The translations under genes were made by a program, and so were the position numbers. Below are positions 28,543 to 37,588 of a stretch of 64,000 nucleotides of DNA, one piece after another. The notes beneath the pieces were generated by a model, which made no database searches, was not told the origin of the DNA, and saw only the letters and a list, made by a program, of their open reading frames with translations. The stretch spans positions 2,790,001 through 2,854,000 of the forward strand of contig NZ_CP108474.1 of NCBI RefSeq assembly GCF_036226445.1, written 5' to 3'. Numbering within the stretch: the first letter of the stretch is position 1; each line of letters starts with the position of its first letter. Source of the DNA: Streptomyces sp. NBC_01255. Its GTDB lineage: Bacteria; Actinomycetota; Actinomycetes; Streptomycetales; Streptomycetaceae.

Positions 28543-29460
28543 CTAGGGCGCCAGCGGCAGCACGCTCGCTCCGGACGCGTCGAGGTCGAGCCGGTTCGCG
28601 GCCCAGCCCTCGCCCGCCAGTCGGGCGACCTTGTCGGCCGTCCCGTGTTCGGCCAGCGCGAGCACCGTGGGGCCCGCGCCGGAGATGACCGCGGGGACGC
28701 CGTCCGCGCGCAGTCGGTTCACAAGGGCGATGCTCTCCGGCATCGCGGGGGCCCGGTACTCCTGGTGCAGCCGGTCCTCGGTGGCCGCGAGCAGCAGCTC
28801 GGGGCGACGGGTCAGGGCCTCGACGAGGAGCGCGGCCCGCCCGGCGTTGGCCGCGGCGTCCACATGCGGGACGGTGCGCGGCAGAAGTCCGCGGGCGGTC
28901 TCGGTCAGTACGGGCTTTCCGGGAACGAAAACCACCGGAACGATGGAATCCGAGGGATCCATCCTGATCGCCCGCGCGGCTCCGGACTCGGTCCAGGCGA
29001 GCGTGAATCCGCCGAGCAGACAGGCGGCGACGTTGTCGGGGTGGCCCTCGATCTCGGTGGCCAGTTCGAGCAGGGCCGCCTCGTCGAGCTTCGCGTCCCC
29101 GCCTATGGTCACGGCGCGGGCGGCGACGATGCCGGCGCAGATGGCGGCGGAGGAGGAGCCGAGGCCGCGGCCGTGCGGGATGCGGTTGGCGCAGACGACC
29201 TCGAGGCCGCGCGGCTGCCCGCCGAGCAGGTCGAAGGCCGTGCGCAGGGACCGTACGAGCAGGTGGCTCTCGTCGCGCGGGAGGGTCTCCGCACCCTCGC
29301 CGGCGATGTCGACGTGCAGCCCCGAGTCGGCGACACGGACGACGACGTCGTCGTAGAGGCCCAGCGACAGGCCGAAGGCGTCGAAGCCCGGGCCGAGATT
29401 GGCGCTGGTGGCGGGGACGCGCACCCGTACGGCGGCGGCGCGGAACGCTGGACCGGCCAT
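28543..29460 (-). CDS. thrB: Homoserine kinase
   Basis: 305 residues from ATG 29460, with AAGGAGAG ten bases upstream. GHMP kinase: VRVPATSANLGPGFDAFG near the N-terminus and the ATP loop HGRGLGSSSAAICAG. It phosphorylates homoserine for threonine synthesis. Unlike many bacteria where it abuts thrC, here a 358-base gap with a terminator and a repeat-containing leader separates them, so it likely has its own promoter. Confidence 0.97.
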   Translation of the reverse strand: MAGPAFRAAAVRVRVPATSANLGPGFDAFGLSLGLYDDVVVRVADSGLHVDIAGEGAETLPRDESHLLVRSLRTAFDLLGGQPRGLEVVCANRIPHGRGLGSSSAAICAGIVAARAVTIGGDAKLDEAALLELATEIEGHPDNVAACLLGGFTLAWTESGAARAIRMDPSDSIVPVVFVPGKPVLTETARGLLPRTVPHVDAAANAGRAALLVEALTRRPELLLAATEDRLHQEYRAPAMPESIALVNRLRADGVPAVISGAGPTVLALAEHGTADKVARLAGEGWAANRLDLDASGASVLPLAP

Positions 29461-29818
29461 CGCTCGATGACTCTCCTTGATTGCGACAACGGTGTTTCGG
29501 ACAGCAGGTGTTGCAGACAAAAGACGGTGCGGACCGAAGGTGGTGCGGACTGCGGGTGTTTCGGACAGCGGGTATTCACGACAGGTACACGGGGACCCGG
29601 GGTCCGTTTCGGCCTGGGGGGCGACAACGGCAACAACACCGCGCATATGCGTCGGGGCGGGTTCGGTACAGCCTATCGAAGGAAGGTTCTGTCGCGACAT
29701 AGGGCGCACAGGAGGCGCACGATGCGTGTCGCGAGCCAACCTGTGCGCCTATGTACGTTCCTGATCGGGTTTCGATCAGTGCTTCACCCCGCGCGAGGGG
29801 CGGGGTGAAGCGGTGGGA
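29461..29818. other. thrC-thrB intergenic region with degenerate repeat leader
   Basis: 358 bases without a gene. Proximal to thrB (29488-29610) lies a degenerate array built on the unit GGTGTTTCGGACAGCG. Clear members are at about 29491-29506 and 29554-29569, with partial members GGTGTTGCAGAC, GGTGCGGACC, GGTGGTGCGGACTGCG and GGTATTCACGAC between and after. The middle part (29640-29740) is AT-richer and should hold the thrB promoter. The thrC terminator occupies the right end. Confidence 0.6.
29781..29811. terminator. Terminator after thrC
   Basis: A perfect 11-bp stem GCTTCACCCCG (29781-29791) and CGGGGTGAAGC (29801-29811) with a nine-base loop, eight bases past the thrC stop on the minus strand. 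A second small stem CTGATCG/CGATCAG (29761-29779) follows. Confidence 0.85.
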
Positions 29819-30889
29819 TCAGGCCAGACCGAGACGCTCGGCGGCGGCCGCGGCGTCGACCGGGACGGTCACCGGCTGCGGCGCGCCGGCCACGGCCCAG
29901 TCGGGGTCCTTCAGGCCATTACCCGTGACGGTGCAGACGATCGTCTGGCCCGGGTCGACCTTGCCCTGCTCGGCGGCCTTCAGCAGACCGGCGACCGAGG
30001 CGGCCGAGGCGGGCTCGACGAAGACGCCTTCCTGGGCGGCCAACAGACGGTAGGCGCGCAGGATCTCACGGTCCGTCACCTCGTCGATGAAGCCGCCGGA
30101 CTCGTCGCGCGCGGCGATCGCGTAGTCCCAGGAGGCCGGGTTGCCGATGCGGATCGCGGTGGCGATCGTCGACGGGTCCTTGACGATCTCGCCGCGCACG
30201 AGCGGCGCGGAGCCGGAGGCCTGGAAGCCCCACATACGCGGCCGGCGCGTGGACATGGCGTCGGCGGCGTACTCGGAGTACCCCTTCCAGTACGCCGTGA
30301 TGTTGCCGGCGTTGCCCACGGGAAGGACGTGGATGTCGGGCGCGTCGCCCAGCATGTCCACGATCTCGAACGCGGCGGTCTTCTGGCCCTCGATGCGGAC
30401 CGGGTTGACCGAATTGACCAGCGCCACCGGGTAGTTCTCGGAGAGGCTGCGGGCCAGCGTCAGGCAGTCGTCGAAGTTGCCGTCGACCTGGAGGATCTTC
30501 GCTCCGTGGATGAGCGCCTGGCCCATCTTGCCGAGCGCGATCTTGCCCTGGGGCACGAGGACGGCCGACACCATGCCGGCCCGTACCGCGTAGGCCGCGG
30601 CCGAGGCGGAGGTGTTGCCGGTGGACGCGCAGATGACGGCCTGCGCGCCCTCCTCCTTGGCCTTGGAGATGGCCATGGTCATGCCCCGGTCCTTGAAGGA
30701 GCCGGTGGGGTTGGCGCCCTCGACCTTGAGGTGCACCTCGCAGCCCGTGCGCTCGGAGAGGACCTGAGCGGGGACGAGCGGCGTACCACCCTCACGAAGC
30801 GTGACGACCGGCGTCGTGTCCGTGACCGGAAGGCGGTCCCGGTACTCCTCGATGATGCCGCGCCACTGGTGGGTGCCCTTGCTGGTCAT
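29819..30889 (-). CDS. thrC: Threonine synthase
   Basis: 356 residues from ATG 30889 ([17 protein letters not shown]), with AAAGGA upstream. PLP enzyme of fold type II; the PLP lysine is Lys66 in [10 protein letters not shown]. It converts O-phosphohomoserine to threonine. The start lies seven bases after the hom stop, so hom-thrC is an operon. Confidence 0.97.
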   Translation of the reverse strand: MTSKGTHQWRGIIEEYRDRLPVTDTTPVVTLREGGTPLVPAQVLSERTGCEVHLKVEGANPTGSFKDRGMTMAISKAKEEGAQAVICASTGNTSASAAAYAVRAGMVSAVLVPQGKIALGKMGQALIHGAKILQVDGNFDDCLTLARSLSENYPVALVNSVNPVRIEGQKTAAFEIVDMLGDAPDIHVLPVGNAGNITAYWKGYSEYAADAMSTRRPRMWGFQASGSAPLVRGEIVKDPSTIATAIRIGNPASWDYAIAARDESGGFIDEVTDREILRAYRLLAAQEGVFVEPASAASVAGLLKAAEQGKVDPGQTIVCTVTGNGLKDPDWAVAGAPQPVTVPVDAAAAAERLGLA

Positions 30890-30896
30890 GGGTCCT

Positions 30897-32189
30897 TTAC
30901 TCCCCTTCAACACGCATGATGCTGGCGACACCGCGGACGGTGTCGAGCTTCCGCAGCGCGTCGACGGTCCCGGAGAGGGCTGCGTCGTGCGCGCGGTGGG
31001 TGACGACGACGAGAGAGGCCTCGCCGTCCTTTCCCTGCTGGCGGACCGTGTCGATCGACACGCCGTGCTCGGCGAAGACCGTCGCGACCTGGGCGAGGAC
31101 GCCCGGCTTGTCGGCCACGTCGAGGCTGATGTGGTACCGCGTCACCACGTCGCCCATGGGGCTCACGGGCAGCTGGGTGTACGCGGACTCGCCGGGGCCG
31201 GTGGCCTCGTTGAGCTTGTTGCGGCACACGGCGACGAGGTCGCCGAGGACAGCCGAGGCCGTCGGGGCGCCGCCGGCGCCGGGGCCGTAGAACATGAGCT
31301 GCCCGGCGGCGTCGGCCTCGACGAAGACCGCGTTGTACGCCTCGCGGACGGAGGCCAGCGGGTGGCTCAGCGGGATCATCGCCGGGTGCACGCGCGCGGT
31401 GACGGACTCGCCGTCGGCGGCCCGCTCGCAGATCGCGAGCAGCTTGACCGTGCAGCCCATCTGCTTCGCCGAGGCGAAGTCGGCGGCGGTGACCTCGGTC
31501 ATGCCCTCGCGGTAGACGTCGTCGAGACGCACGCGCGTGTGGAAGGCGATCCCGGCGAGGATGGCGGCCTTGGCGGCGGCGTCGAAGCCCTCGACGTCGG
31601 CGGTCGGGTCGGCCTCGGCGTACCCAAGGGCGGTGGCCTCGTCGAGCGCCTCGCTGTACCCGGCGCCCGACGTGTCCATCTTGTCGAGGATGAAGTTCGT
31701 CGTGCCGTTGACGATGCCCATCACGCGGTTGATCTTGTCGCCGGCGAGGGACTCGCGGAGCGGCCGGATCAGCGGGATGGCGCCGGCGACGGCGGCTTCG
31801 TAGTACAGGTCCTGCCCGTGCTGCTGGGCGGCGGCGTAGAGCGTCGCGCCGTCCTGTGCGAGGAGCGCCTTGTTCGCGGAGACCACGGAGGCGCCGTGCT
31901 CGAAGGCGGTGGTGATGAGGGTGCGGGCCGGCTCGATCCCGCCGATGACCTCGACGACGACGTCGATGTCGCCCCGTTTGACGAGGGCGGTCGCGTCGGT
32001 GGTGATCAGCTCGGCCGGGACGCCCCCGCGGACCTTGTCCGGGCGGCGGACGGCCACGCCGGCGAGCTCGACCGGGGCGCCGATGCGCGCGGCGAGGTCG
32101 TCGGCGTGCGTCGTCATGATGCGCGCCACCTCTGAGCCGACCACTCCACAGCCCAGCAGCGCCACCTTCAGCGGACGCGTACGCATCAT
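30897..32189 (-). CDS. hom: Homoserine dehydrogenase
   Basis: 430 residues. The NAD(P)-binding GCGVVG is at 13-18. The catalytic region includes [14 protein letters not shown] and the Lys/Asp pair around [16 protein letters not shown]-terminal ACT domain (about 350-430) allows threonine feedback inhibition. It makes homoserine for threonine and methionine. Start ATG 32189 has AAAGAGG upstream. Its leader contains 14-bp tandem repeats, and a hairpin separates it from lysA. Confidence 0.97.
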   Translation of the reverse strand: MMRTRPLKVALLGCGVVGSEVARIMTTHADDLAARIGAPVELAGVAVRRPDKVRGGVPAELITTDATALVKRGDIDVVVEVIGGIEPARTLITTAFEHGASVVSANKALLAQDGATLYAAAQQHGQDLYYEAAVAGAIPLIRPLRESLAGDKINRVMGIVNGTTNFILDKMDTSGAGYSEALDEATALGYAEADPTADVEGFDAAAKAAILAGIAFHTRVRLDDVYREGMTEVTAADFASAKQMGCTVKLLAICERAADGESVTARVHPAMIPLSHPLASVREAYNAVFVEADAAGQLMFYGPGAGGAPTASAVLGDLVAVCRNKLNEATGPGESAYTQLPVSPMGDVVTRYHISLDVADKPGVLAQVATVFAEHGVSIDTVRQQGKDGEASLVVVTHRAHDAALSGTVDALRKLDTVRGVASIMRVEGE

Positions 32190-32199
32190 CCGACCTCTT

Positions 32200-32241
32200 T
32201 CTCGTACTTCTGCTTCGTATCTCTACGTTCGTATTTCTACG
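32200..32241. repeat. Three-unit 14-bp tandem repeat in the hom leader
   Basis: TTCGTATCTCTACG (32214-32227) and TTCGTATTTCTACG (32228-32241) match at 13 of 14 bases; a third, degenerate unit occupies 32200-32213. The array is AT-rich for this genome and lies directly upstream of the hom ribosome site on the minus strand. Confidence 0.7.
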
Positions 32242-32260
32242 GTGGAACCAGTCTCACTCA

Positions 32261-32289
32261 CCGGACGGGGGTTTCCGCCCCCTGTCCGG
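32261..32289. terminator. Hairpin between lysA and hom
   Basis: CCGGACGGGGG (32261-32271), loop TTTCCG, CCCCCTGTCCGG (32278-32289): an 11-bp stem with one bulged base. It can terminate lysA transcripts, making hom-thrC a separate unit. Beyond it, a 12-base AT-rich direct repeat CTATTTCATCAC (32302-32313 and 32329-32340) overlaps the lysA stop codon. Confidence 0.65.
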
Positions 32290-32336
32290 ATTATGAGACA
32301 TCTATTTCATCACTCGGCTATTACTCGACTATTTCA

Positions 32337-33728
32337 TCACCCGACGTCGAGGCGCAGGAGATCTTCCTCCGTCTCGCGCCGGACGATCACACGGGCCTCG
32401 CCGTCGCGGACGGCGACGACGGGCGGCCGGAGCGCGTGGTTGTAGTTGCTGGCCATGGAGCGGCAGTACGCGCCGGTGGCGGGCACGGCGATGAGGTCGC
32501 CGGGCGCCAGGTCGGCCGGCAGGAACGCGTCCCGTACGACGATGTCACCGCTCTCGCAGTGCTTGCCGACGACCCGGGAGAGCATCGGCTCGGCGTCGCT
32601 GGTCCGCGAGACGAGGCTGACGCTGTACTCGGCGTCGTACAGGGCGGTGCGGATGTTGTCCGACATGCCGCCGTCGACGCTCACGTACGTGCGCAGCCCT
32701 TCGAGGGGCTTGATGGTGCCGACCCGGTAGAGGGTGAAGGCGGTCGGCCCGACGATGGCGCGCCCGGGCTCGACGGAGATGCGGGGCGTGGCGAGCCCGG
32801 CGGCCTCGCACTCCCGCGTGACGATCTCGCCGAGCGCCTTGGCGATCTCGTGCGGCTCGCGCGGGTCGTCGTCGGAGGTGTACGCGATGCCGAGGCCGCC
32901 GCCGAGGTCGATCTCGGGCAGCTCGACGCCATGCTCGTCGCGCACCTCGGCGAGCAGCTGGACGACACGCCGTGCGGACACTTCGAAGCCGGCCATGTCG
33001 AAGATCTGCGACCCGATGTGCGAGTGAATGCCGATGAGCTCGAGCCCGTCGAGCTTCAGCGCGCGGCGCACGGCCTCGGCGGCCTGCCCGCCGGCGAGCG
33101 CGATGCCGAACTTCTGGTCCTCGTGCGCGGTGGCGATGAACTCGTGCGTGTGGGCCTCGACGCCGACGGTGACCCGGATCTGCACCCGCTGCCGCTTGTC
33201 GAGCGACTGGGCGATGTGCGCGACCCGCACGATCTCCTGGAAGGAGTCGAGCACGATGCGCCCGACACCGGCCTCGACGGCCGTGCGGATCTCGTCCTCG
33301 CTCTTGTTGTTGCCGTGGAAGGCGATGCGCTCGGCGGGCATACCGGCCGACAGCGCGGTGGTCAGCTCGCCCCCCGAACACACATCAAGATTCAACCCCT
33401 CCTCCTTCAGCCATCGCACGATGGCCCGGGAGAGGAACGCCTTGCCGGCGTAGAACACGTCGGCGTCCGTGCCGAAGGCGTCGGCCCAGGCGCGGCAGCG
33501 GGCGCGGAAGTCGGTCTCGTCGAGGAAGTAGGCGGGCGTGCCGAACTCCTCGGCGAGCGCGTCGACCCCGATCCCGCCGATGGTGACGACCCCCCGCTCG
33601 TCCCTGCTGACGGTCCTGGCCCAGACCTTCGGGTCGAGGACGTTGAGGTCGGCGGGCGGCGCGGAGTAGTGGCCCTCGGTGAGGACGTCTGCGTGGCGGG
33701 GCCCTGCGGGGTGGGCGGAACGGCTCAT
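32337..33728 (-). CDS. lysA: Diaminopimelate decarboxylase
   Basis: 463 residues, full length. Fold-III PLP enzyme with PLP lysine Lys96 in [11 protein letters not shown]. The substrate motif CESGDIV (cysteine donated across the dimer) and GGGLGIAYT are present. It decarboxylates meso-diaminopimelate to lysine, the last step. It begins 18 bases after nrtL in the typical argS-lysA-hom-thr order of actinobacteria. Confidence 0.97.
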   Translation of the reverse strand: MSRSAHPAGPRHADVLTEGHYSAPPADLNVLDPKVWARTVSRDERGVVTIGGIGVDALAEEFGTPAYFLDETDFRARCRAWADAFGTDADVFYAGKAFLSRAIVRWLKEEGLNLDVCSGGELTTALSAGMPAERIAFHGNNKSEDEIRTAVEAGVGRIVLDSFQEIVRVAHIAQSLDKRQRVQIRVTVGVEAHTHEFIATAHEDQKFGIALAGGQAAEAVRRALKLDGLELIGIHSHIGSQIFDMAGFEVSARRVVQLLAEVRDEHGVELPEIDLGGGLGIAYTSDDDPREPHEIAKALGEIVTRECEAAGLATPRISVEPGRAIVGPTAFTLYRVGTIKPLEGLRTYVSVDGGMSDNIRTALYDAEYSVSLVSRTSDAEPMLSRVVGKHCESGDIVVRDAFLPADLAPGDLIAVPATGAYCRSMASNYNHALRPPVVAVRDGEARVIVRRETEEDLLRLDVG

Positions 33729-33746
33729 GTCTGTTCTTCTGCTCTT

Positions 33747-34709
33747 TCAGATCCGGTCGGGTGCGCTGATGCCGAGCACGGAGAGGCCACCGGCGAGCAC
33801 CGTCCCGGCGGCTTCGGCGAGCGCCAGCCGGGAGCGATGGGCGGCCGAGGGTTTCTCGTCGCCGAGCGGCAGAACGGTGTGCTGGAACGCGAGCAGCGCG
33901 TCGGCGATGGCTTCCAGGTGCCGGGCGACCCGGTCGGGGGCGCGGTGGCGGGCGGCGGCGAGGAGGACGACGGGATGGTCGCCGAGGACGCCGAGAAGTT
34001 CGGGTGCGTGGAGAGGTACCTCGTACGCAGGTGTGACACCGAGCTGCTCCCCGTTGACGAGGAGCCGCCGCACCCGGGAGTACGCGTACCGCACCCGGAA
34101 GAGGGAGTTGCGCTCGTGCTGGGCGAGGAGGGGCGCGCCGTCGAGGGGCCGGTCGTGCGAAGCGGCGCGCAGGAGGGCCCAGCGGGCGGCGTCGCGCCCG
34201 AGCGTCTCCTCTTCGTACGCCCCGGGCACCACGTACACGCGCTCACTGCCACCGACCCCGGCATCGGCCCCCTGGGAACGCAGCAGCCGCACCACGACCT
34301 CGGTCACGAGAACGGCCCGCGACTCTGTCACCTCGGCGAAGCGGACGGTGGTGCCGGCGAGGGCGTCGCCGTACCCGTACGCGGCTCCGCCGGAGAGGAT
34401 CGTGCGAACGAGCTCACTCCCGGCATCGCCGCGGAGGCTGAAGTTCAGGAACCCGGGCCCGGTGATCTCGACACCGCGGAGCCCGGGTGCGTCACGGAGG
34501 CGTTCCTCGATGATGACGGCAACTTCACGCGCACTGCGCCCGGCGGACCTGGCAAGGGTGAGCGCGACGTTACTGGCGTACTCCCCGGCGCCGCCGGGCC
34601 GTGCCCGCTCGACCTTGACCCGCGGGGGCACCTCGACCCGCAGCGCACCATCGTCGACCGCACGGCGCACGGCGTGCAGCACGGTGAGGGAGAGGTCCGC
34701 GGGGGTCAC
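33747..34709 (-). CDS. nrtL: ArgS-related anticodon-binding protein without catalytic core
   Basis: 320 residues from GTG 34709 (VTPADLSLTVLHAVRRAV), against about 550-590 for arginyl-tRNA synthetase. It keeps the N-terminal tRNA D-loop domain (about 1-110, ending GPGFLNFSL). It resumes in the C-terminal part with GRDAARWALLRAASHDRPLD, the NSLFRVRYAYSRVRRLL helix and the DALR anticodon-binding domain. The Rossmann core with HIGH and KMSK is gone. It occupies the position where argS stands in related genomes. It cannot charge tRNA; a tRNA-binding regulatory role is possible. Confidence 0.88.
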   Translation of the reverse strand: MTPADLSLTVLHAVRRAVDDGALRVEVPPRVKVERARPGGAGEYASNVALTLARSAGRSAREVAVIIEERLRDAPGLRGVEITGPGFLNFSLRGDAGSELVRTILSGGAAYGYGDALAGTTVRFAEVTESRAVLVTEVVVRLLRSQGADAGVGGSERVYVVPGAYEEETLGRDAARWALLRAASHDRPLDGAPLLAQHERNSLFRVRYAYSRVRRLLVNGEQLGVTPAYEVPLHAPELLGVLGDHPVVLLAAARHRAPDRVARHLEAIADALLAFQHTVLPLGDEKPSAAHRSRLALAEAAGTVLAGGLSVLGISAPDRI

Positions 34710-34790
34710 GGCACAAGCGTAGGGGAGGAGGGGGGTCCGAACGCGAACCGGTTTCGCCATGCGGGCACCCGGGTCCCGCGCACGCACTCC

Positions 34791-35321
34791 TCAGTGAGCG
34801 CCGGGCGCGCTCCCGAGGCGCCGGGATTGATCCCGGGTGTCCTGCCGAGCGGAGTCCTGCCGGGTGTTCTGCCGCGCGTCCTGCCGCCCCTCATCTGCGG
34901 GCGGCTCCTCTCCCCCGTCCGGCCCGGTGGCCTCCCGGCGCTCCCTGCGCTCGTGGTGCATCAACTGACGCACGACACGGACGAGCTCGGAGGGCTCGAA
35001 GGGCTTGGCGAGAAAGGCGTCGACGCCGGAACCGACCCCGCCGGCCTCGTGCTCACCGCAGGCACTGATGATCGCCACCGGCAGATGTCTGGTCCGCGGA
35101 TCGGCACGCAGCCGCTCGGCCGTCTTGATCCCGTCCAAGCGGGGCATGACGACGTCCAGGGTGACGACATCAGGACAGACCTGATGTACGACATCCAGAC
35201 ACTCGGCACCATCGGCCGCGGTCACGACCTCGAACCCCTCGAGTTCGAGATTGACCCTGATCAACTGCCGGATCACCTTGTTGTCATCGACAACGAGCAC
35301 CCGACCGGACACGCCTGACAC
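34791..35321 (-). CDS. Single-domain response regulator with repetitive charged tail
   Basis: About 176 residues from GTG 35321; GTG 35312 is equally possible, and no clear ribosome site is seen for either. A receiver domain of about 125 residues has DD pocket 12-13, phospho-acceptor Asp56 in VVTLDVVMPRLDG and Lys in AFLAKPFEPSE. There is no output domain. The tail is Arg/Gln/Asp repeats (RQDARQNTRQDSARQDTRDQ). Kinase partner unknown. Gene order above lysA/nrtL is conserved in Streptomyces as far as I know. Confidence 0.85.
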   Translation of the reverse strand: MSGVSGRVLVVDDNKVIRQLIRVNLELEGFEVVTAADGAECLDVVHQVCPDVVTLDVVMPRLDGIKTAERLRADPRTRHLPVAIISACGEHEAGGVGSGVDAFLAKPFEPSELVRVVRQLMHHERRERREATGPDGGEEPPADEGRQDARQNTRQDSARQDTRDQSRRLGSAPGAH

Positions 35322-35481
35322 ACGAATGAGAGTAGGACGCCCCGAGGGGCTGCGTCCGGGTTTTGCCCACTTCCGACCCGTGCGAGGGACCCAGCCCCTG
35401 GTGACGCCCCGGAAATACCTGTTCACAGGCACGCCCGACGAGCTGGTAGGGTTCTACCCGTCGCCGCCGAACGCGGCGGAC

Positions 35482-35553
35482 GCCCCCGTAGCTCAGGGGA
35501 TAGAGCAACGGCCTCCGGAGCCGTGTGCGCAGGTTCGAATCCTGCCGGGGGCA
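35482..35553 (+). tRNA. tRNA-Arg, anticodon CCG
   Basis: A complete cloverleaf: acceptor GCCCCCG/CGGGGGC, D-arm GCTC/GAGC, anticodon stem ACGGC/GCCGT with loop CTCCGGA (anticodon CCG), variable loop GTGC, T-arm GCAGG/CCTGC with TTCGAAT, discriminator A. No CCA is encoded. It reads CGG, a major arginine codon in this genome. Such tRNA genes are frequent integration sites, and an accessory nuclease gene follows. Confidence 0.97.
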
Positions 35554-35568
35554 CTTCGCAAGAAGTGC
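35551..35568. terminator. Short hairpin at the tRNA 3' end
   Basis: GCACTTC (35551-35557), loop GCAA, GAAGTGC (35562-35568). The left arm includes the last three tRNA bases. It may aid 3' end formation or be a remnant of recombination at the tRNA end. Confidence 0.5.
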
Positions 35569-35575
35569 CACATAG

Positions 35576-35613
35576 ACCCCGTTCACAGCGGAAACGCTGA
35601 GGACGGGGTTTTT
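35576..35613 (+). terminator. Rho-independent terminator after the tRNA
   Basis: A two-part stem: ACCCCGT/ACGGGGT outside and CAGCG/CGCTG inside with a GAAA tetraloop, followed by TTTTT. A textbook intrinsic terminator on the plus strand, rare in this genome in having a U tract. Confidence 0.85.
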
Positions 35614-35716
35614 GCTTATGGGCTCGAGGAGATCCAGCAGCTCCGATGCCACCGATCCGGTGCGAGATACTGCCGACGACTCCGACAGGCGATCATGCAG
35701 TGAGCCGGGGGTAACA

Positions 35717-37285
35717 GTGGCGGGCCGGAACGATCCTTTCGCACGGGAGTTAGCGCGGCAGGCCAGGGAGCGAGAGCGGGCTGTGAAGGCCGCCGCGGCC
35801 GAGGCCAAGCGGATGGCTCGCGAGGAGAAGCTCGCCTACGAAGCAGCCCGTGCGCAGGAGGCCGTTGATCGGACCAGCGTTGCCGAGAACGATGCCGAGC
35901 GACTCTCCCAACTGTTGCGGGCGGCTGTGCTGGACGGTCAGCCACTGACGTTCTACCGGCTGGAACAGAAGTTCGTTCCTTCCCCGTTCGTGCCGCCGAA
36001 GGGGCGCGCCAAGGCAGCGCCCCTTCCGGTCTGGTCGGAGTACGAGCCGGCGGCACCGGGTGGCCTGCTCGGCGCTCTCGGATTCGGACGCCGCGGCTAT
36101 GAGGCGGAAGTCGAAGTCGCCCGCAAGCGTTTCGACAGGGCACTGCGAGATCATGCGCGCGAAGAGATGAAGCGCGTCGAGAAGCTGGAGAAGGCTCGCA
36201 CTCGGCACGAGGAACTCAACCAGGAGGAGGCCGGGCGAGTCGCGGCTTGGAACAGCGACGTCGACGAGCGGCGCAGCGCCTATCGGGACCGGGAGGTGGA
36301 GGCGGTCGAGTGGTTCGCCGACCAGGTCCTGGCCGCCTCCGTGTACCCGCACGGCTTCCCTCGTGCCCATCAGGTCTCGTACCAGGCGGACACGGGTGAT
36401 CTGCTCGTCCAGATCGACCTGCCGCTGGAGGACGTGGTACCTGCGGCCCGTGCGTACCGGTACGTGAAGACGCGTGACGAGATCACCACCGTGCCGCGTC
36501 CGGAGAAAGAGCGCAGGGAACTGTACGCAACGGTCCTGGCTCAAACGGCCCTTCGCACGGTGCACGAACTCTTCGCCGCCGACACCGAGGAGGTGGTCCG
36601 GTCCATCGCCCTGAACGGGCATGTGGCCACCATCGACCGCGCCACCGGACGGAACGTCCGGCCATGCTTGATCACGCTTCAGACCAGTCGGGACGAGTTC
36701 GGTGAGCTGGTGCTGACCCAGGTGGATCCGAGGGCCTGCCTCAAACGACTCCGGTCACTGATCTCGCCCAATCCGTATGAGCTGGAGCCGGTACGGCCTC
36801 TCGTCACGTTCGACCTGTCCAAATTCCGCCTCATGGACAGCCTGGATGTCGTAGCGGGCCTGGACAGCCGCCCCGTCCTCATGGACCTGACTCCCACAGA
36901 GTTCGAGCACCTCATTCGCCAACTGTTCGAGGCCATCGGGTTGGACAGCGTCAACACCCAGCCGTCGAAAGACGAAGGCGTCGACGCGATCGCGATGAAC
37001 ACCGACCCGGTGATGAAGGGGTTGTGCATCATCCAGGCGAAACGCACCAAGAACGTCGTCCCGTTCGAGACCGTCTCCGCCCTGGCCGGCGTCGTGGAGC
37101 ACAAGCGGGCCGCCAAGGGCATTCTGGTCACGACCTCCTGGTTCGGCCGGGCCAGCGAGGCATTCGCGAACGAACACGGGCGCCTCGAACTGCTGGACGG
37201 CGCCAATCTGGTGCACCTGTTCAAGGAGCACATGGACCTGGATGTCATCCCCGGGCCCGTGCCCCCGAAGCGGAAACCCCGGTAG
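35717..37285 (+). CDS. Mrr-type restriction endonuclease with long coiled-coil N-terminus
   Basis: 522 residues from GTG 35717 (GGGGGT upstream); an ATG at 35618 would put the start next to the terminator. Residues 7-60 and 130-200 are highly charged helices (coiled coil), and 200-370 is a mixed domain I do not recognise. Residues 388-510 form a Mrr/PD-(D/E)XK nuclease: Glu398 in TEFEHLIRQLFEAIG, Asp423 in GVDAIA and Gln440-Ala-Lys442. Codon use is less GC-rich than in neighbours and it follows a tRNA gene, suggesting acquisition. It is likely a defence nuclease attacking modified or foreign DNA. Confidence 0.8.
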   Translation: MAGRNDPFARELARQARERERAVKAAAAEAKRMAREEKLAYEAARAQEAVDRTSVAENDAERLSQLLRAAVLDGQPLTFYRLEQKFVPSPFVPPKGRAKAAPLPVWSEYEPAAPGGLLGALGFGRRGYEAEVEVARKRFDRALRDHAREEMKRVEKLEKARTRHEELNQEEAGRVAAWNSDVDERRSAYRDREVEAVEWFADQVLAASVYPHGFPRAHQVSYQADTGDLLVQIDLPLEDVVPAARAYRYVKTRDEITTVPRPEKERRELYATVLAQTALRTVHELFAADTEEVVRSIALNGHVATIDRATGRNVRPCLITLQTSRDEFGELVLTQVDPRACLKRLRSLISPNPYELEPVRPLVTFDLSKFRLMDSLDVVAGLDSRPVLMDLTPTEFEHLIRQLFEAIGLDSVNTQPSKDEGVDAIAMNTDPVMKGLCIIQAKRTKNVVPFETVSALAGVVEHKRAAKGILVTTSWFGRASEAFANEHGRLELLDGANLVHLFKEHMDLDVIPGPVPPKRKPR

Positions 37286-37308
37286 GCATCGTCGCCGCGT
37301 CTGTTCGT

Positions 37309-37518
37309 ATGCACGGTGGAGAGCCCCTCGGCGAGCAGGGAGCCGAGACTCGCGGTCTCGATCGGCGGCAGAGGGCCGTGGCCGCTGATGAACGTGCGCA
37401 GATCCGGGCCGGGCACGTACTCGACGGCGAGCCAGGGGTGATCGGCGTGCGCGTCGGCCGCGACGAAGGCGGCGACGAAGGACCCGTAGCCCCGCGGGCC
37501 AGGTCGGCGCCACTCCAA
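37309..37518 (-). pseudogene. Ser/Thr protein kinase fragment
   Basis: The minus strand encodes SFVAAFVAADAHADHPWL, AVEYVPGPDLRTFISGHGPLPP and SLLAEGLSTVHTN. This matches the N-lobe end, hinge and helix E of an Hanks-type kinase of the actinobacterial PknB group. It stops just before the HRD catalytic loop and lacks the Gly-rich loop and Lys. The remaining frame runs into antisense Mrr-type sequence. It is therefore a relic truncated at both ends, probably when the nuclease gene was inserted. Confidence 0.7.
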
Positions 37519-37536
37519 AGGGCTGACGAGGGCCGA

Positions 37537-37572
37537 CAGGGGCCGCCCGGCGGTTTCGTCGGGCGGCCCCTG
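37537..37572. terminator. Terminator after the M4 protease gene
   Basis: A perfect 13-bp stem CAGGGGCCGCCCG (37537-37549) and CGGGCGGCCCCTG (37560-37572) with a ten-base loop, 17 bases beyond the protease stop on the minus strand. Confidence 0.88.
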
Positions 37573-37588
37573 GGGGTGCAGCCGAGGG

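Larger units (their letters stand above)
37286..37588. other. Interval holding a kinase fragment and a terminator
   Basis: 303 bases between the Mrr-type gene and the M4 protease gene. It contains a truncated protein-kinase sequence on the minus strand and a strong hairpin, both entered separately; nothing else is seen. Confidence 0.6.

Noticed and set aside
36679..37518. Full-length kinase gene on the minus strand
   Set aside because: Kinase similarity stops before the HRD loop; the rest of the frame is antisense to the Mrr-type nuclease gene.
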